Source: UBA1433 sp964581565
GTDB lineage: Bacteria; Bacillota; Clostridia; Eubacteriales; UBA1433
Direction of reading: 5' to 3'
Assembly: GCA_964581565.1 (NCBI GenBank)
Contig: CAZOOZ010000003.1
Span: forward strand, 124,001-188,000
Length of the DNA: 64,000 nt
How positions within the stretch are numbered: position 1 is the stretch's first letter; each line of letters opens with the position of its first letter. Positions 24,407 through 33,808 of the stretch are shown in pieces. The position numbers were made by a program, and so were the translations under genes. Under the pieces are notes generated by a model. It made no database searches. It worked only from the letters and a program-made list of their open reading frames with translations, and was not told where the DNA came from.

Positions 24407-26812
24407 TTATTGTTTATTTACAATATTATTTAATTTTATCATTATTTTACTTTTATGAATATCTTTTTTTCCCGCATTTTCTATTTTATCAATAAAAATA
24501 CGATCTGTTTTTTCGTCATATGTATATTTTATAAGCTCCATTGAGGCAAATATGTCAATAGAAAGCCTTACCAGCAAATAATTAACTTCTTCATATTTAT
24601 TCTGTTTTTGCAAATGCCTTATAAATTGATTTAGATCATTATTACAAAGAACTTCAATATCACTCAGCCTTATGTAAACATAGGCTAAAAATTCCCGATT
24701 GATTGGATTTTTTTTGTTATGTACCATATTTTTTAAAAATATGCAGTTATTGTTTTTATATAAACCTTCTTCATACGCGTAAAAATAATTGCGTTCACAA
24801 ACAAATATACGTGTATTTATCGGAACCTCTAGAGGACATATTAAAACATATTTTTTTTCTCTCTCATAGTTTTTAATAATATTGTAACATAAAATGAATT
24901 CATCCTCAGCTTTTGCATGCCTTAAATATCTCATAACCCTTTTTTGAGTTTCGTAAGAATAGATGATGATAATATCTCCATGTAAACTTTTTGATATCAC
25001 TTGTTCTATTGAGATCTCGCTAAACTGGGATTGTGCAGGCAGATATTCTTCTTCATCATAAAAATAAGAAAAATGTCTATATACTGCTTTTAAATATTCA
25101 TCATAACAATTTGGGTAAAAAAATATATCTTTGATTTCATATTCAATATTAGAAACGTTATTAAAAGTATTTATTTTTGGATACAACAATAAATCAGCAA
25201 TATCATTTTTACGTATATCCTCAAAACTTTTTTCCTGATTGAAAGCTATGCTTTTTACAACATTATTTTTTTTGACTGCTCTGCAAGATACATGATTCCC
25301 GTCAATACCTCTTTTTACAATATTTTCTATTTTACAATTATTCAATCGTATTAATGGTTTTGGATTTTTGTATCCAAAAGGTGATAGGGACTCTATTTGT
25401 GAAATGAATTTTTCCGTAAAAATACCATCATTTGATACAAACTCATAATATTTATATACATGAAACAGCTTTTGGATATCTTGTTTTTGCGCATAATCAT
25501 TTAGTTCTTTTTCTAACTGCTTTATATTTTCTTTTCTGATGCTGAATCCTGCCGCTGCACTATGTCCGCCAAATCTCTCAAGTAGATGCGCCGAATTTTT
25601 GATGGCTTCAAAAATATTGAAACCCGGAATGCTTCTGGCAGAGCCTTTGCATATGTTATCATCTTTCGCTATTAAAATAAACGGCCTGTGGTATTCTTCG
25701 ACAAGTTTTCCTGCCGAAATCCCGATCACGCCCTCATGCCAACTGCTTTCCGAAAGCACCCATACCAGTCTGCTTTGCAGATTGCTGCTTAATACAATTT
25801 CATTCGCTTGCCTAAATATCTTTTTGTCTTCATTTTGTCTGAAACTATTAATTTCCGATAAAATTTTAACTTTATCTTTTACGAATTTTCTATCGTTACT
25901 GCAAAATAAATGTATTATTTGATTCGCGTCCGTCATCCTGCCTGCCGCATTGATACGCGGTGCTATTTTAAATCCTATATCCGCACAGCCGATCTCACTT
26001 GGCACGATATTTGCCTCCAGCATTAATTCTACAAGCGCGGAGTTTCTTGTTTTTTTCATTTCGTTTAATCCGAGAATCGCAATGCTTCTGTTTTCACCTA
26101 TCAAAGGTACAATATCTGCTATTGTTCCGATCATGGCAAGCGTGATAAGCTCGCCTATATCATATGAGACAAGGTCTTGACTTATCATTGCCAAAGCTAA
26201 TTTAAAGGCAACTGACGCACCACATAAATTTTCATATGGATATTTTTCGGTTGTGCTTTTAGGATTCAATATTGCAACCGCATCTGGTATTACCTCTGCA
26301 CATTCATGATGATCCGTAATAATAACATCAATATTGCATTTTTTTGCATATTTTATTTCTTCAGCCGCTGCAATACCGTTATCAACAGTAATAATCAAGG
26401 AAACATTTTTTTCTCTTAGCTCGTCTATTACATCGATATTTAATCCATACCCTTGCTTAAATCTATTCGGCAGATATGTATAAACATTTTTGGACATCTT
26501 AGAAAATACTTTATATAAAATGCATGTTCCCATAATGCCGTCGGCATCATAATCACCATAGATACAAATTACTTCATCATCACCCATTGCCCGAATTATT
26601 CTTTTCAATGCCTTACCCATATCTGAAAACAAAAAAGGGTCCGACAAATGGTTATAATCCGCATATAAAAATTCCTTCACTTCAGATAGTGATGCCATAC
26701 CCTTATTTTCAAGAAACCGTGCGGTCTCCGGTTCAATTTTAAGTTCTTTTATAATATCCTCTGTCAGCTTGACAGAGGATATTCTCTCTTCCCAAATTGT
26801 ATATTTTCGCAT
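24407..26812 (-). CDS. recJ: Single-stranded-DNA-specific exonuclease RecJ
   Basis: The 801-residue protein has the DHH phosphoesterase motifs in order: 'YGDYDADGIMG' near residue 85, 'TVDNGIAA', 'ITDHHE', 'GRMTDA' and, in the DHHA1 domain, 'FGGHSAAAGFSI'. An OB domain and a long C-terminal extension follow, as in Bacillus-type RecJ. It degrades single-stranded DNA 5'-3' in recombination and mismatch repair. The C-terminal 250 residues are AT-rich and less conserved. It is 12 bases upstream of rel. Confidence 0.95.
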   Translation of the reverse strand: MRKYTIWEERISSVKLTEDIIKELKIEPETARFLENKGMASLSEVKEFLYADYNHLSDPFLFSDMGKALKRIIRAMGDDEVICIYGDYDADGIMGTCILYKVFSKMSKNVYTYLPNRFKQGYGLNIDVIDELREKNVSLIITVDNGIAAAEEIKYAKKCNIDVIITDHHECAEVIPDAVAILNPKSTTEKYPYENLCGASVAFKLALAMISQDLVSYDIGELITLAMIGTIADIVPLIGENRSIAILGLNEMKKTRNSALVELMLEANIVPSEIGCADIGFKIAPRINAAGRMTDANQIIHLFCSNDRKFVKDKVKILSEINSFRQNEDKKIFRQANEIVLSSNLQSRLVWVLSESSWHEGVIGISAGKLVEEYHRPFILIAKDDNICKGSARSIPGFNIFEAIKNSAHLLERFGGHSAAAGFSIRKENIKQLEKELNDYAQKQDIQKLFHVYKYYEFVSNDGIFTEKFISQIESLSPFGYKNPKPLIRLNNCKIENIVKRGIDGNHVSCRAVKKNNVVKSIAFNQEKSFEDIRKNDIADLLLYPKINTFNNVSNIEYEIKDIFFYPNCYDEYLKAVYRHFSYFYDEEEYLPAQSQFSEISIEQVISKSLHGDIIIIYSYETQKRVMRYLRHAKAEDEFILCYNIIKNYEREKKYVLICPLEVPINTRIFVCERNYFYAYEEGLYKNNNCIFLKNMVHNKKNPINREFLAYVYIRLSDIEVLCNNDLNQFIRHLQKQNKYEEVNYLLVRLSIDIFASMELIKYTYDEKTDRIFIDKIENAGKKDIHKSKIMIKLNNIVNKQ

Positions 26813-26862
26813 AATTCAACCTTTGCTTAAATAAAACTTTAAAAATTTTTATTTACTGCAAT

Positions 26863-27756
26863 TTATCTTCTAATTGGTTTGACTTTTTTATTTTTCGCAG
26901 ATCGTTCTTTAAATATATACCACAATGGGCTCGCTATAAATATCGACGAATATGCTCCCGATACAAAACCTACTATCAAAGGTAATGCGAAGTCTTTAAT
27001 AGATGCCACACCCAAAACATAAAGTGTCGTTATCGCAATTAAAGTAGTAATTGTGGTATTAATACTTCTGCGCAGCGTCTGCGCTATACTGTCATTAACA
27101 AGAGCGGAATAATCATATTTGCCGTAACGTTTTCTGTTTTCTCTGATTCTATCAAACACAACAATCGTATCATTGATTGAATATCCGAGTATTGTCAGCA
27201 CAGCTGCAATAAAAGGTGTATTAACCTGTATTTGAGAAATTGCATAGACACTGATAACAATCAATACATCATGTGCTAAACAGATAATTGCGGCAACTCC
27301 AAATAAAAATTCAAATCTGAAAGTAACATATATTAAAATACAGATAACAACCGCCAGTATCGCCCATAATGATTGTTCTTTCATCTCGTCGCCTACAGTT
27401 GCACTTACTTTATCTATAGAAAGCAAAGCTTCATCATCAAGATTATAAGCTTCTTTAAACTGAGAAAACATTTCTTTTCTCTGATTCTCGGTTAGATCCA
27501 TTTTGGTACTGATCATAACCTGTGTTTTATTTTCTCCTGCATATGTGATATCTGCGCTTTTATCATATTGATCCGTAATGGCCCTTATATCATCCGTATT
27601 AAATTCCTGGCCAAGTTCAATGGTTACGATTGTTCCACCTCTAAAATCAATACCAAAATTTAATCCTTTTGTAAAAATAAATATCAAGCCTATTAATATG
27701 ATACTGAGGGATATGATAAAATAAATTTTTGCATATTTAGTTACATTTACTTTCAT
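26863..27756 (-). CDS. secF: Protein translocase subunit SecF
   Basis: The product of about 297 residues has six transmembrane segments and the SecF signature 'GIDFRGGTIV' after the first helix, and 'SINDTIVVFDRIREN' in the conserved C-terminal part. With SecD it uses proton or sodium flow to aid export after SecYEG. The GTG at 27765 overlaps the secD stop; ATG at 27756 has GGGG 8 bases ahead and is preferred. Confidence 0.95.
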   Translation of the reverse strand: MKVNVTKYAKIYFIISLSIILIGLIFIFTKGLNFGIDFRGGTIVTIELGQEFNTDDIRAITDQYDKSADITYAGENKTQVMISTKMDLTENQRKEMFSQFKEAYNLDDEALLSIDKVSATVGDEMKEQSLWAILAVVICILIYVTFRFEFLFGVAAIICLAHDVLIVISVYAISQIQVNTPFIAAVLTILGYSINDTIVVFDRIRENRKRYGKYDYSALVNDSIAQTLRRSINTTITTLIAITTLYVLGVASIKDFALPLIVGFVSGAYSSIFIASPLWYIFKERSAKNKKVKPIRR

Positions 27757-27761
27757 TTCGT

Positions 27762-29024
27762 TCACCCCTTAGCCCCATAATATTTTGGATTTGATAAAAT
27801 ATTTGTTGCATACATTACTTTCATTAATTTCCTTGTGATTACAATTGCCGTAAACATACTGACGACTATTCCTATCATGAGCGTTAGCGCGAATCCTTTT
27901 ACTGTTCCCGAGCCTAAGACAAATAAGACCAATCCCGCAATCATAGTTGTTATATTTGAATCCATGATTGTTGTAATTGCACGTTGGAACCCTAATTTAA
28001 TGGATAGCAATACGCTTTTCCCTAATAATAATTCTTCTCTTATTCGTTCAAAAATAATAACATTGGCATCTACCGCCATACCTATGGATAATATAATCCC
28101 CGCTATTCCCGGAAGCGTCAAGGTTACTTGAAGCGCCGAAAGTATAAGCAGAGTTATAATAATATAGCACAGTAAGCCTATACATGAGATAAACCCAGGC
28201 ACTTTATATAAGACAATCATGAATACAAAAATCAGTAACACACCTAACCCTGCGGCCATGATGCTGCTGCTCAGAGAATCTTGCCCGAGTGTAGGGCCTA
28301 CCGTTCTTATTTCAATCGGGGTAAGTTCAACCGGAAGCGCGCCCCCTTTAATGAGCATCGCTAAATTACTCGCTTCTTCAAGGCTGCTCATTCCTTCTAT
28401 GACGGCTTTTCCATCGGTAATAACCGCGCTGACTGTTGGCGAAGAGATGGCCTCTCCATCCAAACTGATATCTATCACTTGCCCGTAATATTCTTCTGTC
28501 GCGGCCGCAAAAAGCTCTTTGCCTTCGCTGCTGAAAGTGAGACTGACCACAGGTTCCTGAACACCGCTGCTGCTTTGCTGATAAACTCCCTTCGCATCAG
28601 CTACATCATCACCGGTTAAAATAACATCTCCGTCGGGTGATAAAAATTCCAGCTGTGCTGTTTTACCTATAATTTCCAATGCTTCTTCCTGATCGGCAAT
28701 ATCCGGTATTGATATACGTATCCTGTTTGAACCCTGCTTTGTAATGGTGGGTTCTTTTACTCCAAGAGAGTCGATTCTCTCTCTTATCGTTGCAATTGCT
28801 CTATCGACTGCGTCGCTGTCGGACGCAACATCTTCATCACTTGCTTGAAGCACGACATAGACACCGCCCGTTAAATCGAGTCCGTAGTTTATGGAATCGG
28901 TAACCGGTGGAATATCATAATAGCCGACTATCTTGCTTAAAGGCAGTCCAAAAAACATAACCAACAATATCGCTATTAGAACGATGATGATGATTCCAAA
29001 TTTGACAGTATTTTTGACATTCAT
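27762..29024 (-). CDS. secD: Protein translocase subunit SecD
   Basis: The 420-residue protein has an N-terminal helix, a periplasmic-type P1 domain opening with 'GLDLTGGVYVV', and five C-terminal helices including 'GMAVDANVIIFERIREE'. It ends at the start of secF. The pair heads the backbone operon secD-secF-recJ-rel-dtd-MBL-hemZ. Confidence 0.96.
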   Translation of the reverse strand: MNVKNTVKFGIIIIVLIAILLVMFFGLPLSKIVGYYDIPPVTDSINYGLDLTGGVYVVLQASDEDVASDSDAVDRAIATIRERIDSLGVKEPTITKQGSNRIRISIPDIADQEEALEIIGKTAQLEFLSPDGDVILTGDDVADAKGVYQQSSSGVQEPVVSLTFSSEGKELFAAATEEYYGQVIDISLDGEAISSPTVSAVITDGKAVIEGMSSLEEASNLAMLIKGGALPVELTPIEIRTVGPTLGQDSLSSSIMAAGLGVLLIFVFMIVLYKVPGFISCIGLLCYIIITLLILSALQVTLTLPGIAGIILSIGMAVDANVIIFERIREELLLGKSVLLSIKLGFQRAITTIMDSNITTMIAGLVLFVLGSGTVKGFALTLMIGIVVSMFTAIVITRKLMKVMYATNILSNPKYYGAKG

Positions 29025-29117
29025 ATTTAAGCCCTCTTAATATTCAGAATTAAAAAAAATATCTAAAACATTTTTTATCTTTAACAGTAAGATTATAAAA
29101 CTTTAGCAGTCAAATAG

Positions 29118-30461
29118 TCAACTCTTAGATAAAATAACTTTTAGCATTAAAGCATATTCCAAGCGTTTTTTTAAGATTTCGCAGGCAATTTTGTCTGTTT
29201 TGTGGATGTCATTATGAACTCTGTGGCTTGCAGCATAACATCCGCCTCCGCAATGGTATTTTGCCCAGCAATCCTTGCACTCACTTTTGGTCAAGATATT
29301 TGTGTCAAAAAAATCTTGACCAATTTTCTCATTAATGATTCCATCATATACATTGCCTAAATAAAATTCATCATTAGACGTGAATTGATGGCATGGATAC
29401 AATTTCCCGTCAGCCGATACTGCCAAATAATCTGTTCCGGCTCCGCATCCCGATATTTTTTTATATATACATGGCGATGAATTGATATCAATATTAAAAT
29501 GAAAATATAAAAATTCCTTGTCTGTTCCTTTTCTTTTTATATATTCTTCTGCAATCATATCATATTCCCGTTCCAGCAAATCAAGGTCGTCATTTTTTAA
29601 TGCATATTTAAAATTACCTTCACTGCTTACCGGCTCAATAGAAATATTTTTAATTCCCAGATCTGACAAATGAATGACATCATTGGAAAAATCCTTGTTA
29701 AGCGCCGTATAGGTTCCACGAACGTAGTATTCTTTATCTCTTCTTTTCTTAACAAAATCAAGTATATGTTTTTCGATAATGTCATAGCTTGGCTTGTTAC
29801 CGATTTGAGGACGCATTTTATCATGGATATGCGCTCTGCCGTCAAGGCTGAGCACAACATTATCCATATGTTCATTGATAAAATCACTGATTTCCTCATT
29901 TAATTTCAATGCATTTGTTGTAAGCGTGAACTTGAAAGCTTTATTGGCTTGTTTTTGTCGCTTCTTTGCATATAAAACTGTTTCTTTAACGACATCAAAA
30001 TTTAAAAGAGGCTCCCCGCCGAAAAAGTCAATTTCGAGATTATGTCGTTTCCCGCTGTTGTTAATCAAAAAATCGATTGCCGCTTTTGCAGTTTCAACGC
30101 TCATAAGCTGCCTTTGCTTATTAAAACTTCCTTGCGATGCAAAACAATATGCACATCTTAAGTCGCAGTCATGGGAAATGTTTAAGCATAGTGCTTTTAT
30201 AATGCCAAAATTTTCTCCCGGTTTATATTGTTTTTCTTTCTCAAAGATTACTTCTGTATCTATTAAGCTTCTTAGTTCTTCGATCGCCTCTTTTAGCTCT
30301 TCAATTTTATATCCACTTTTAAATCTATTGATTAATTGCATATCAGTTTCAATTTGAATATAGTCAATCATTTCATATATAATCTTATCCGCTTCAAATA
30401 ATACTCCGCTTTCATTATCATAAACAATATAGAGATTATTTTTATAAAATTTATGTACCAT
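29118..30461 (-). CDS. SCIFF peptide radical SAM/SPASM maturase
   Basis: The 447-residue protein has a radical-SAM cluster CDLRCAYC near residue 100, 'FFGGEPLLNF', and a C-terminal SPASM region rich in cysteines ('CGAGTDYLAVSADGKLYPC', 'CKDCWAKYHCGGGC') that binds auxiliary iron-sulfur clusters. These maturases install thioether links in the six-Cys SCIFF peptide, which is encoded immediately upstream. Characteristic of Clostridia. An intervening hairpin may tune the peptide-to-maturase ratio. Confidence 0.95.
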   Translation of the reverse strand: MVHKFYKNNLYIVYDNESGVLFEADKIIYEMIDYIQIETDMQLINRFKSGYKIEELKEAIEELRSLIDTEVIFEKEKQYKPGENFGIIKALCLNISHDCDLRCAYCFASQGSFNKQRQLMSVETAKAAIDFLINNSGKRHNLEIDFFGGEPLLNFDVVKETVLYAKKRQKQANKAFKFTLTTNALKLNEEISDFINEHMDNVVLSLDGRAHIHDKMRPQIGNKPSYDIIEKHILDFVKKRRDKEYYVRGTYTALNKDFSNDVIHLSDLGIKNISIEPVSSEGNFKYALKNDDLDLLEREYDMIAEEYIKRKGTDKEFLYFHFNIDINSSPCIYKKISGCGAGTDYLAVSADGKLYPCHQFTSNDEFYLGNVYDGIINEKIGQDFFDTNILTKSECKDCWAKYHCGGGCYAASHRVHNDIHKTDKIACEILKKRLEYALMLKVILSKS

Positions 30462-30480
30462 TATCTCCTCACTTAAAAAC

Positions 30481-30507
30481 AGCAGTAAATGCGGTGCATT
30501 TACTGCT
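30481..30507 (-). terminator. Hairpin attenuator between SCIFF peptide and maturase genes
   Basis: A perfect 12-bp stem (AGCAGTAAATGC / GCATTTACTGCT, loop 30493-30495) includes the peptide's stop codon. On the minus strand GTTTTTAAGT follows it. Partial termination here would make much more peptide mRNA than maturase mRNA. Confidence 0.8.
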
Positions 30508-30646
30508 TGTTTTCCTTGTTTTCACAAGATTGGTTCCCAACCGTGCATGAAGTTTTGCAAGCCGACTGACAAGCCGAACGACATTCGCCGCAGCCCAACG
30601 TCTTTAATTCTTTTGCTTTATTATTAATTTGTCTTATATGTTTCAT
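30500..30646 (-). CDS. scfA: SCIFF ribosomal peptide precursor (six cysteines in forty-five)
   Basis: A 48-residue peptide starting MKHIRQINNKAKEL, with six cysteines at positions 19, 22, 26, 30, 34 and 41 and the family core 'CGEC...SACQSACKTSCT'. AGAGAGGTGA lies 6 bases before the ATG. It is read just upstream of its radical-SAM maturase. The peptide is nearly universal in Clostridia; its role is unsettled. Too short for many gene finders. Confidence 0.95.
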   Translation of the reverse strand: MKHIRQINNKAKELKTLGCGECRSACQSACKTSCTVGNQSCENKENKQ

Positions 30647-30873
30647 GAAATCACCTCTCTTGCAGTTGAATATTAGTTATTGTATCAATATAACGATTAA
30701 AAAGCAATATTCAATCTGTCTTATGTTTATTCTTTTGCCATTATATGTTATATCATATTATAATAAAATATATGGCTAAATTTTAATCAATTTTAAAAAA
30801 TTTTAGTTGTATTTTATATTTTGTTCATTATTATATACTATATATGCAATTTTATTTTTCAGGAGCATCTTTA

Positions 30874-33804
30874 ATGGCAAAACATGTTGGCATTGATATA
30901 GGTTCAACCACAGTAAAAGTTGTAGTATTAGACGAAAAATATAATATCCTACATAAATATTACGCAAGACATTATTCAAAAGTGCGCAAAGAAACGCTAA
31001 AAGTCATGCAAGATATCCGCTCTCTGCTTTGTGAGGGTCTTTTTAGTGTGTCTATTACCGGTTCTGCCGGACTGGGCACAGCCAAGCAAACAGGTATTGA
31101 TTTTGTTCAGGAAGTTTTCGCTACTAAAATAGCCGTAGAACAATTTTTACCTTCAACCGATGTCGTCGTAGAGCTTGGCGGTGAAGATGCAAAAATTATC
31201 TTCTTGACAGGAGGCGCGGAAGAGCGCATGAACGGCACATGCGCCGGAGGAACAGGTGCGTTTATTGACCAGATGGCCACACTGATGAATATCAGCATTG
31301 CCGAGTTAGATAAATTAAGTTTCAAACATGTAAAAATATATGATATCGCTTCAAGATGCGGCGTTTTCGCCAAAAGTGATATTCAGCCTCTTTTGAATCA
31401 AGGCGCAAAAAAAGAAGATATTGCAGCGAGCATTTATCAGGCGGTCGTCGACCAAACGATCACGGGCCTTGCTCAAGGCAGACAGATTAAAGGAAATGTT
31501 GTTTTCCTCGGAGGTCCCCTTACCTTCCTTGATGGTCTTAAAATAAGATTTAAGGAAACACTCAAACTCGGCAAAAATGCAATATTCCCCGATAACGCAC
31601 AATATTATATTGCTATCGGTGCCGCAATCCATTCAGCCCAAACGCCGTTTCATACATATGATGATATTATAAACAGATTAGAGCAAGCCGCCAGCGCCAA
31701 GACAATCATCGAGACCCTGCCGCCTTTATTTAAAGACGAAGCAGAATATGAAACCTTTAAGAAAAGACACGCAATTACAGATATCGAGTATGCCGACATT
31801 TCCGCTTACACCGGGGACGCATATCTGGGCATTGACGCCGGAAGCACCACAACAAAAATGGTACTCATTACAAGTGACTATAAATTGCTATACTCTCATT
31901 ATGTCTTAAATGCGGGGGAACCCGTCCCGATCGTACTTGATCAGCTGAAAAAGATCTATAAACTCAGCGAAGACAGAATTATGATTAAAGGCAGCGCCGT
32001 GACAGGATATGGTGAAGACTTAATTAAAAATGCCTTTAATGTTGATATAGGCCTGGTGGAAACCATGGCACATTTTAATGCCGCCAAACATTTTAACCCC
32101 AATGTTGATTTTATTTTAGATATTGGCGGTCAGGATATAAAATGCTTTAAAATAAAAAACAACGCCATTGATTCCATTGTTTTGAATGAGGCATGCTCTT
32201 CCGGATGCGGATCTTTTATAGAAACTTTTGCCAAAGCGTTGGGCTATGATATCAAAGAATTTGCATCATTAGCGCTCTTTGCACAGCATCCGGTGAATTT
32301 GGGCTCACGCTGTACTGTATTTATGAATTCATCCGTAAAACAAGCACAAAAAGACGGTGCAAGTATTGAAGATATTTCTGCCGGTCTTGCAATCAGTGTT
32401 ATTAAAAATGCGCTTTATAAAGTGATCCGCGCGAGATCTGTCGATGAAATCGGCAATAACATTGTTGTGCAGGGCGGTACCTTTTTAAACGATGCTATCC
32501 TGCGAAGCTTTGAGATTGAGACAGGAAAGCATGTTATAAGGCCTTCTATAGCCGGGCTGATGGGAGCATTCGGCTGTGCGATCGCCTCTATGCAGATAAA
32601 TAAGGCTCAATCCGATATTCTAAATTTGGAGCATCTTGAAAACTTTGTGCATACATCCAAGGCTGTGACATGCTCCGGCTGCACAAATAAATGCAAGCTC
32701 ACGATCAATACGTTTGAAAATTCAAGAAAATATATATCGGGAAACCGCTGCGAAAAGCCCCTGCAAGGTTCGGCTCAAAAAAATATTCCGAATATTTATG
32801 AATTCAAATTGGATTATTTGTGTTCTCTCACTCCCAAAAAAGGCAGGTTCGGCAAAATCGGAATCCCGTTTGGACTGAATATGTATGAAAACCTGCCGTT
32901 TTATCATGCTTTTTTGACTTCTTTGGGTTTTGAAGTGGTGGTATCCGATCTATCGACAAGGCAGCTTTATCAGCTGGGGCAATACACGATTCCATCCGAT
33001 ACGGTGTGTTATCCCGCCAAGCTCATGCACGGACATATAGAGAACTTACTCGAAAAAGGAATAAATGTTATATTTTATCCTTGTATGTCTTATAATTTCG
33101 ATGAAAAGAAAGGTGATAATCATTATAACTGTCCTGTTGTTGCCTATTATCCGGAACTCATCAAAAATAACATGGAAGTGCTGAGAGACATATCTTACTT
33201 GAATCCGTATTTAGGTCCTCACAACAAACGTGCCTTTGAGACAAAAGCGTATGAATTCTTTTCCTCATACTACGATGTTACCAAAAAAGATATCAAAAAA
33301 GCTTCTGCCGCGGCGTATGAAGCTTATGAAGCCTATCGCAATGCAGTTATTAAATACGGACAAAAAAGCATGCAGTACGCAAAAGAAAATAATTTGGATA
33401 TCATTATTTTAGCCGGAAGACCTTATCATATCGACCCCGAAATCAATCACGGTATAGATAAACTGATAACTTCCCTTTCGCTCGCGGTGCTAAGCGAAGA
33501 CTGTATAAGTCCTTATGTAAAAAAGCATCCTGCAACGGTTGTGAATCAATGGACTTACCACAGCAGACTTTATGCCGCCGCAAGATATATCAAAGATAAA
33601 GAGCATATGAATTTGATTCAGCTTGTATCATTCGGATGCGGGCTGGATGCCGTCACGACCGATGAAGTCAGAGAAATTTTAGAGAGTGAAGGCAAAATCT
33701 ATACACAAATAAAAATCGATGAAATCAATAATCTTGGCGCTGCAAGGATTCGTATCAGGAGCCTTATTGCAGCCGTTGAGCAAGCAAGGAAAAAGGGGGT
33801 ATAA
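30874..33804 (+). CDS. 2-hydroxyacyl-CoA dehydratase activase, double BadF/BcrA ATPase + DUF2229 (N-terminal part)
   Basis: The 976-residue protein has two ASKHA ATPase domains. The first (about 1-260) has 'GIDIGSTTVKVV', 'GTCAGGTGAF' and 'SRCGVFAKSD'. The second (about 320-570) has 'GIDAGSTTTKMV', 'DIGGQDIKCF', 'ACSSGCGSF' and 'GSRCTVFMNS'. A Cys-rich segment and a DUF2229 domain follow. Such ATP-driven [4Fe-4S] activases inject electrons into dehydratases. The ATG at 30844 is followed by a better one at 30874 with AGGAG 8 bases upstream. In many Clostridia this and the next gene are one protein of about 1400 residues. Confidence 0.9.
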   Translation: MAKHVGIDIGSTTVKVVVLDEKYNILHKYYARHYSKVRKETLKVMQDIRSLLCEGLFSVSITGSAGLGTAKQTGIDFVQEVFATKIAVEQFLPSTDVVVELGGEDAKIIFLTGGAEERMNGTCAGGTGAFIDQMATLMNISIAELDKLSFKHVKIYDIASRCGVFAKSDIQPLLNQGAKKEDIAASIYQAVVDQTITGLAQGRQIKGNVVFLGGPLTFLDGLKIRFKETLKLGKNAIFPDNAQYYIAIGAAIHSAQTPFHTYDDIINRLEQAASAKTIIETLPPLFKDEAEYETFKKRHAITDIEYADISAYTGDAYLGIDAGSTTTKMVLITSDYKLLYSHYVLNAGEPVPIVLDQLKKIYKLSEDRIMIKGSAVTGYGEDLIKNAFNVDIGLVETMAHFNAAKHFNPNVDFILDIGGQDIKCFKIKNNAIDSIVLNEACSSGCGSFIETFAKALGYDIKEFASLALFAQHPVNLGSRCTVFMNSSVKQAQKDGASIEDISAGLAISVIKNALYKVIRARSVDEIGNNIVVQGGTFLNDAILRSFEIETGKHVIRPSIAGLMGAFGCAIASMQINKAQSDILNLEHLENFVHTSKAVTCSGCTNKCKLTINTFENSRKYISGNRCEKPLQGSAQKNIPNIYEFKLDYLCSLTPKKGRFGKIGIPFGLNMYENLPFYHAFLTSLGFEVVVSDLSTRQLYQLGQYTIPSDTVCYPAKLMHGHIENLLEKGINVIFYPCMSYNFDEKKGDNHYNCPVVAYYPELIKNNMEVLRDISYLNPYLGPHNKRAFETKAYEFFSSYYDVTKKDIKKASAAAYEAYEAYRNAVIKYGQKSMQYAKENNLDIIILAGRPYHIDPEINHGIDKLITSLSLAVLSEDCISPYVKKHPATVVNQWTYHSRLYAAARYIKDKEHMNLIQLVSFGCGLDAVTTDEVREILESEGKIYTQIKIDEINNLGAARIRIRSLIAAVEQARKKGV

Positions 33805-33808
33805 CAAA

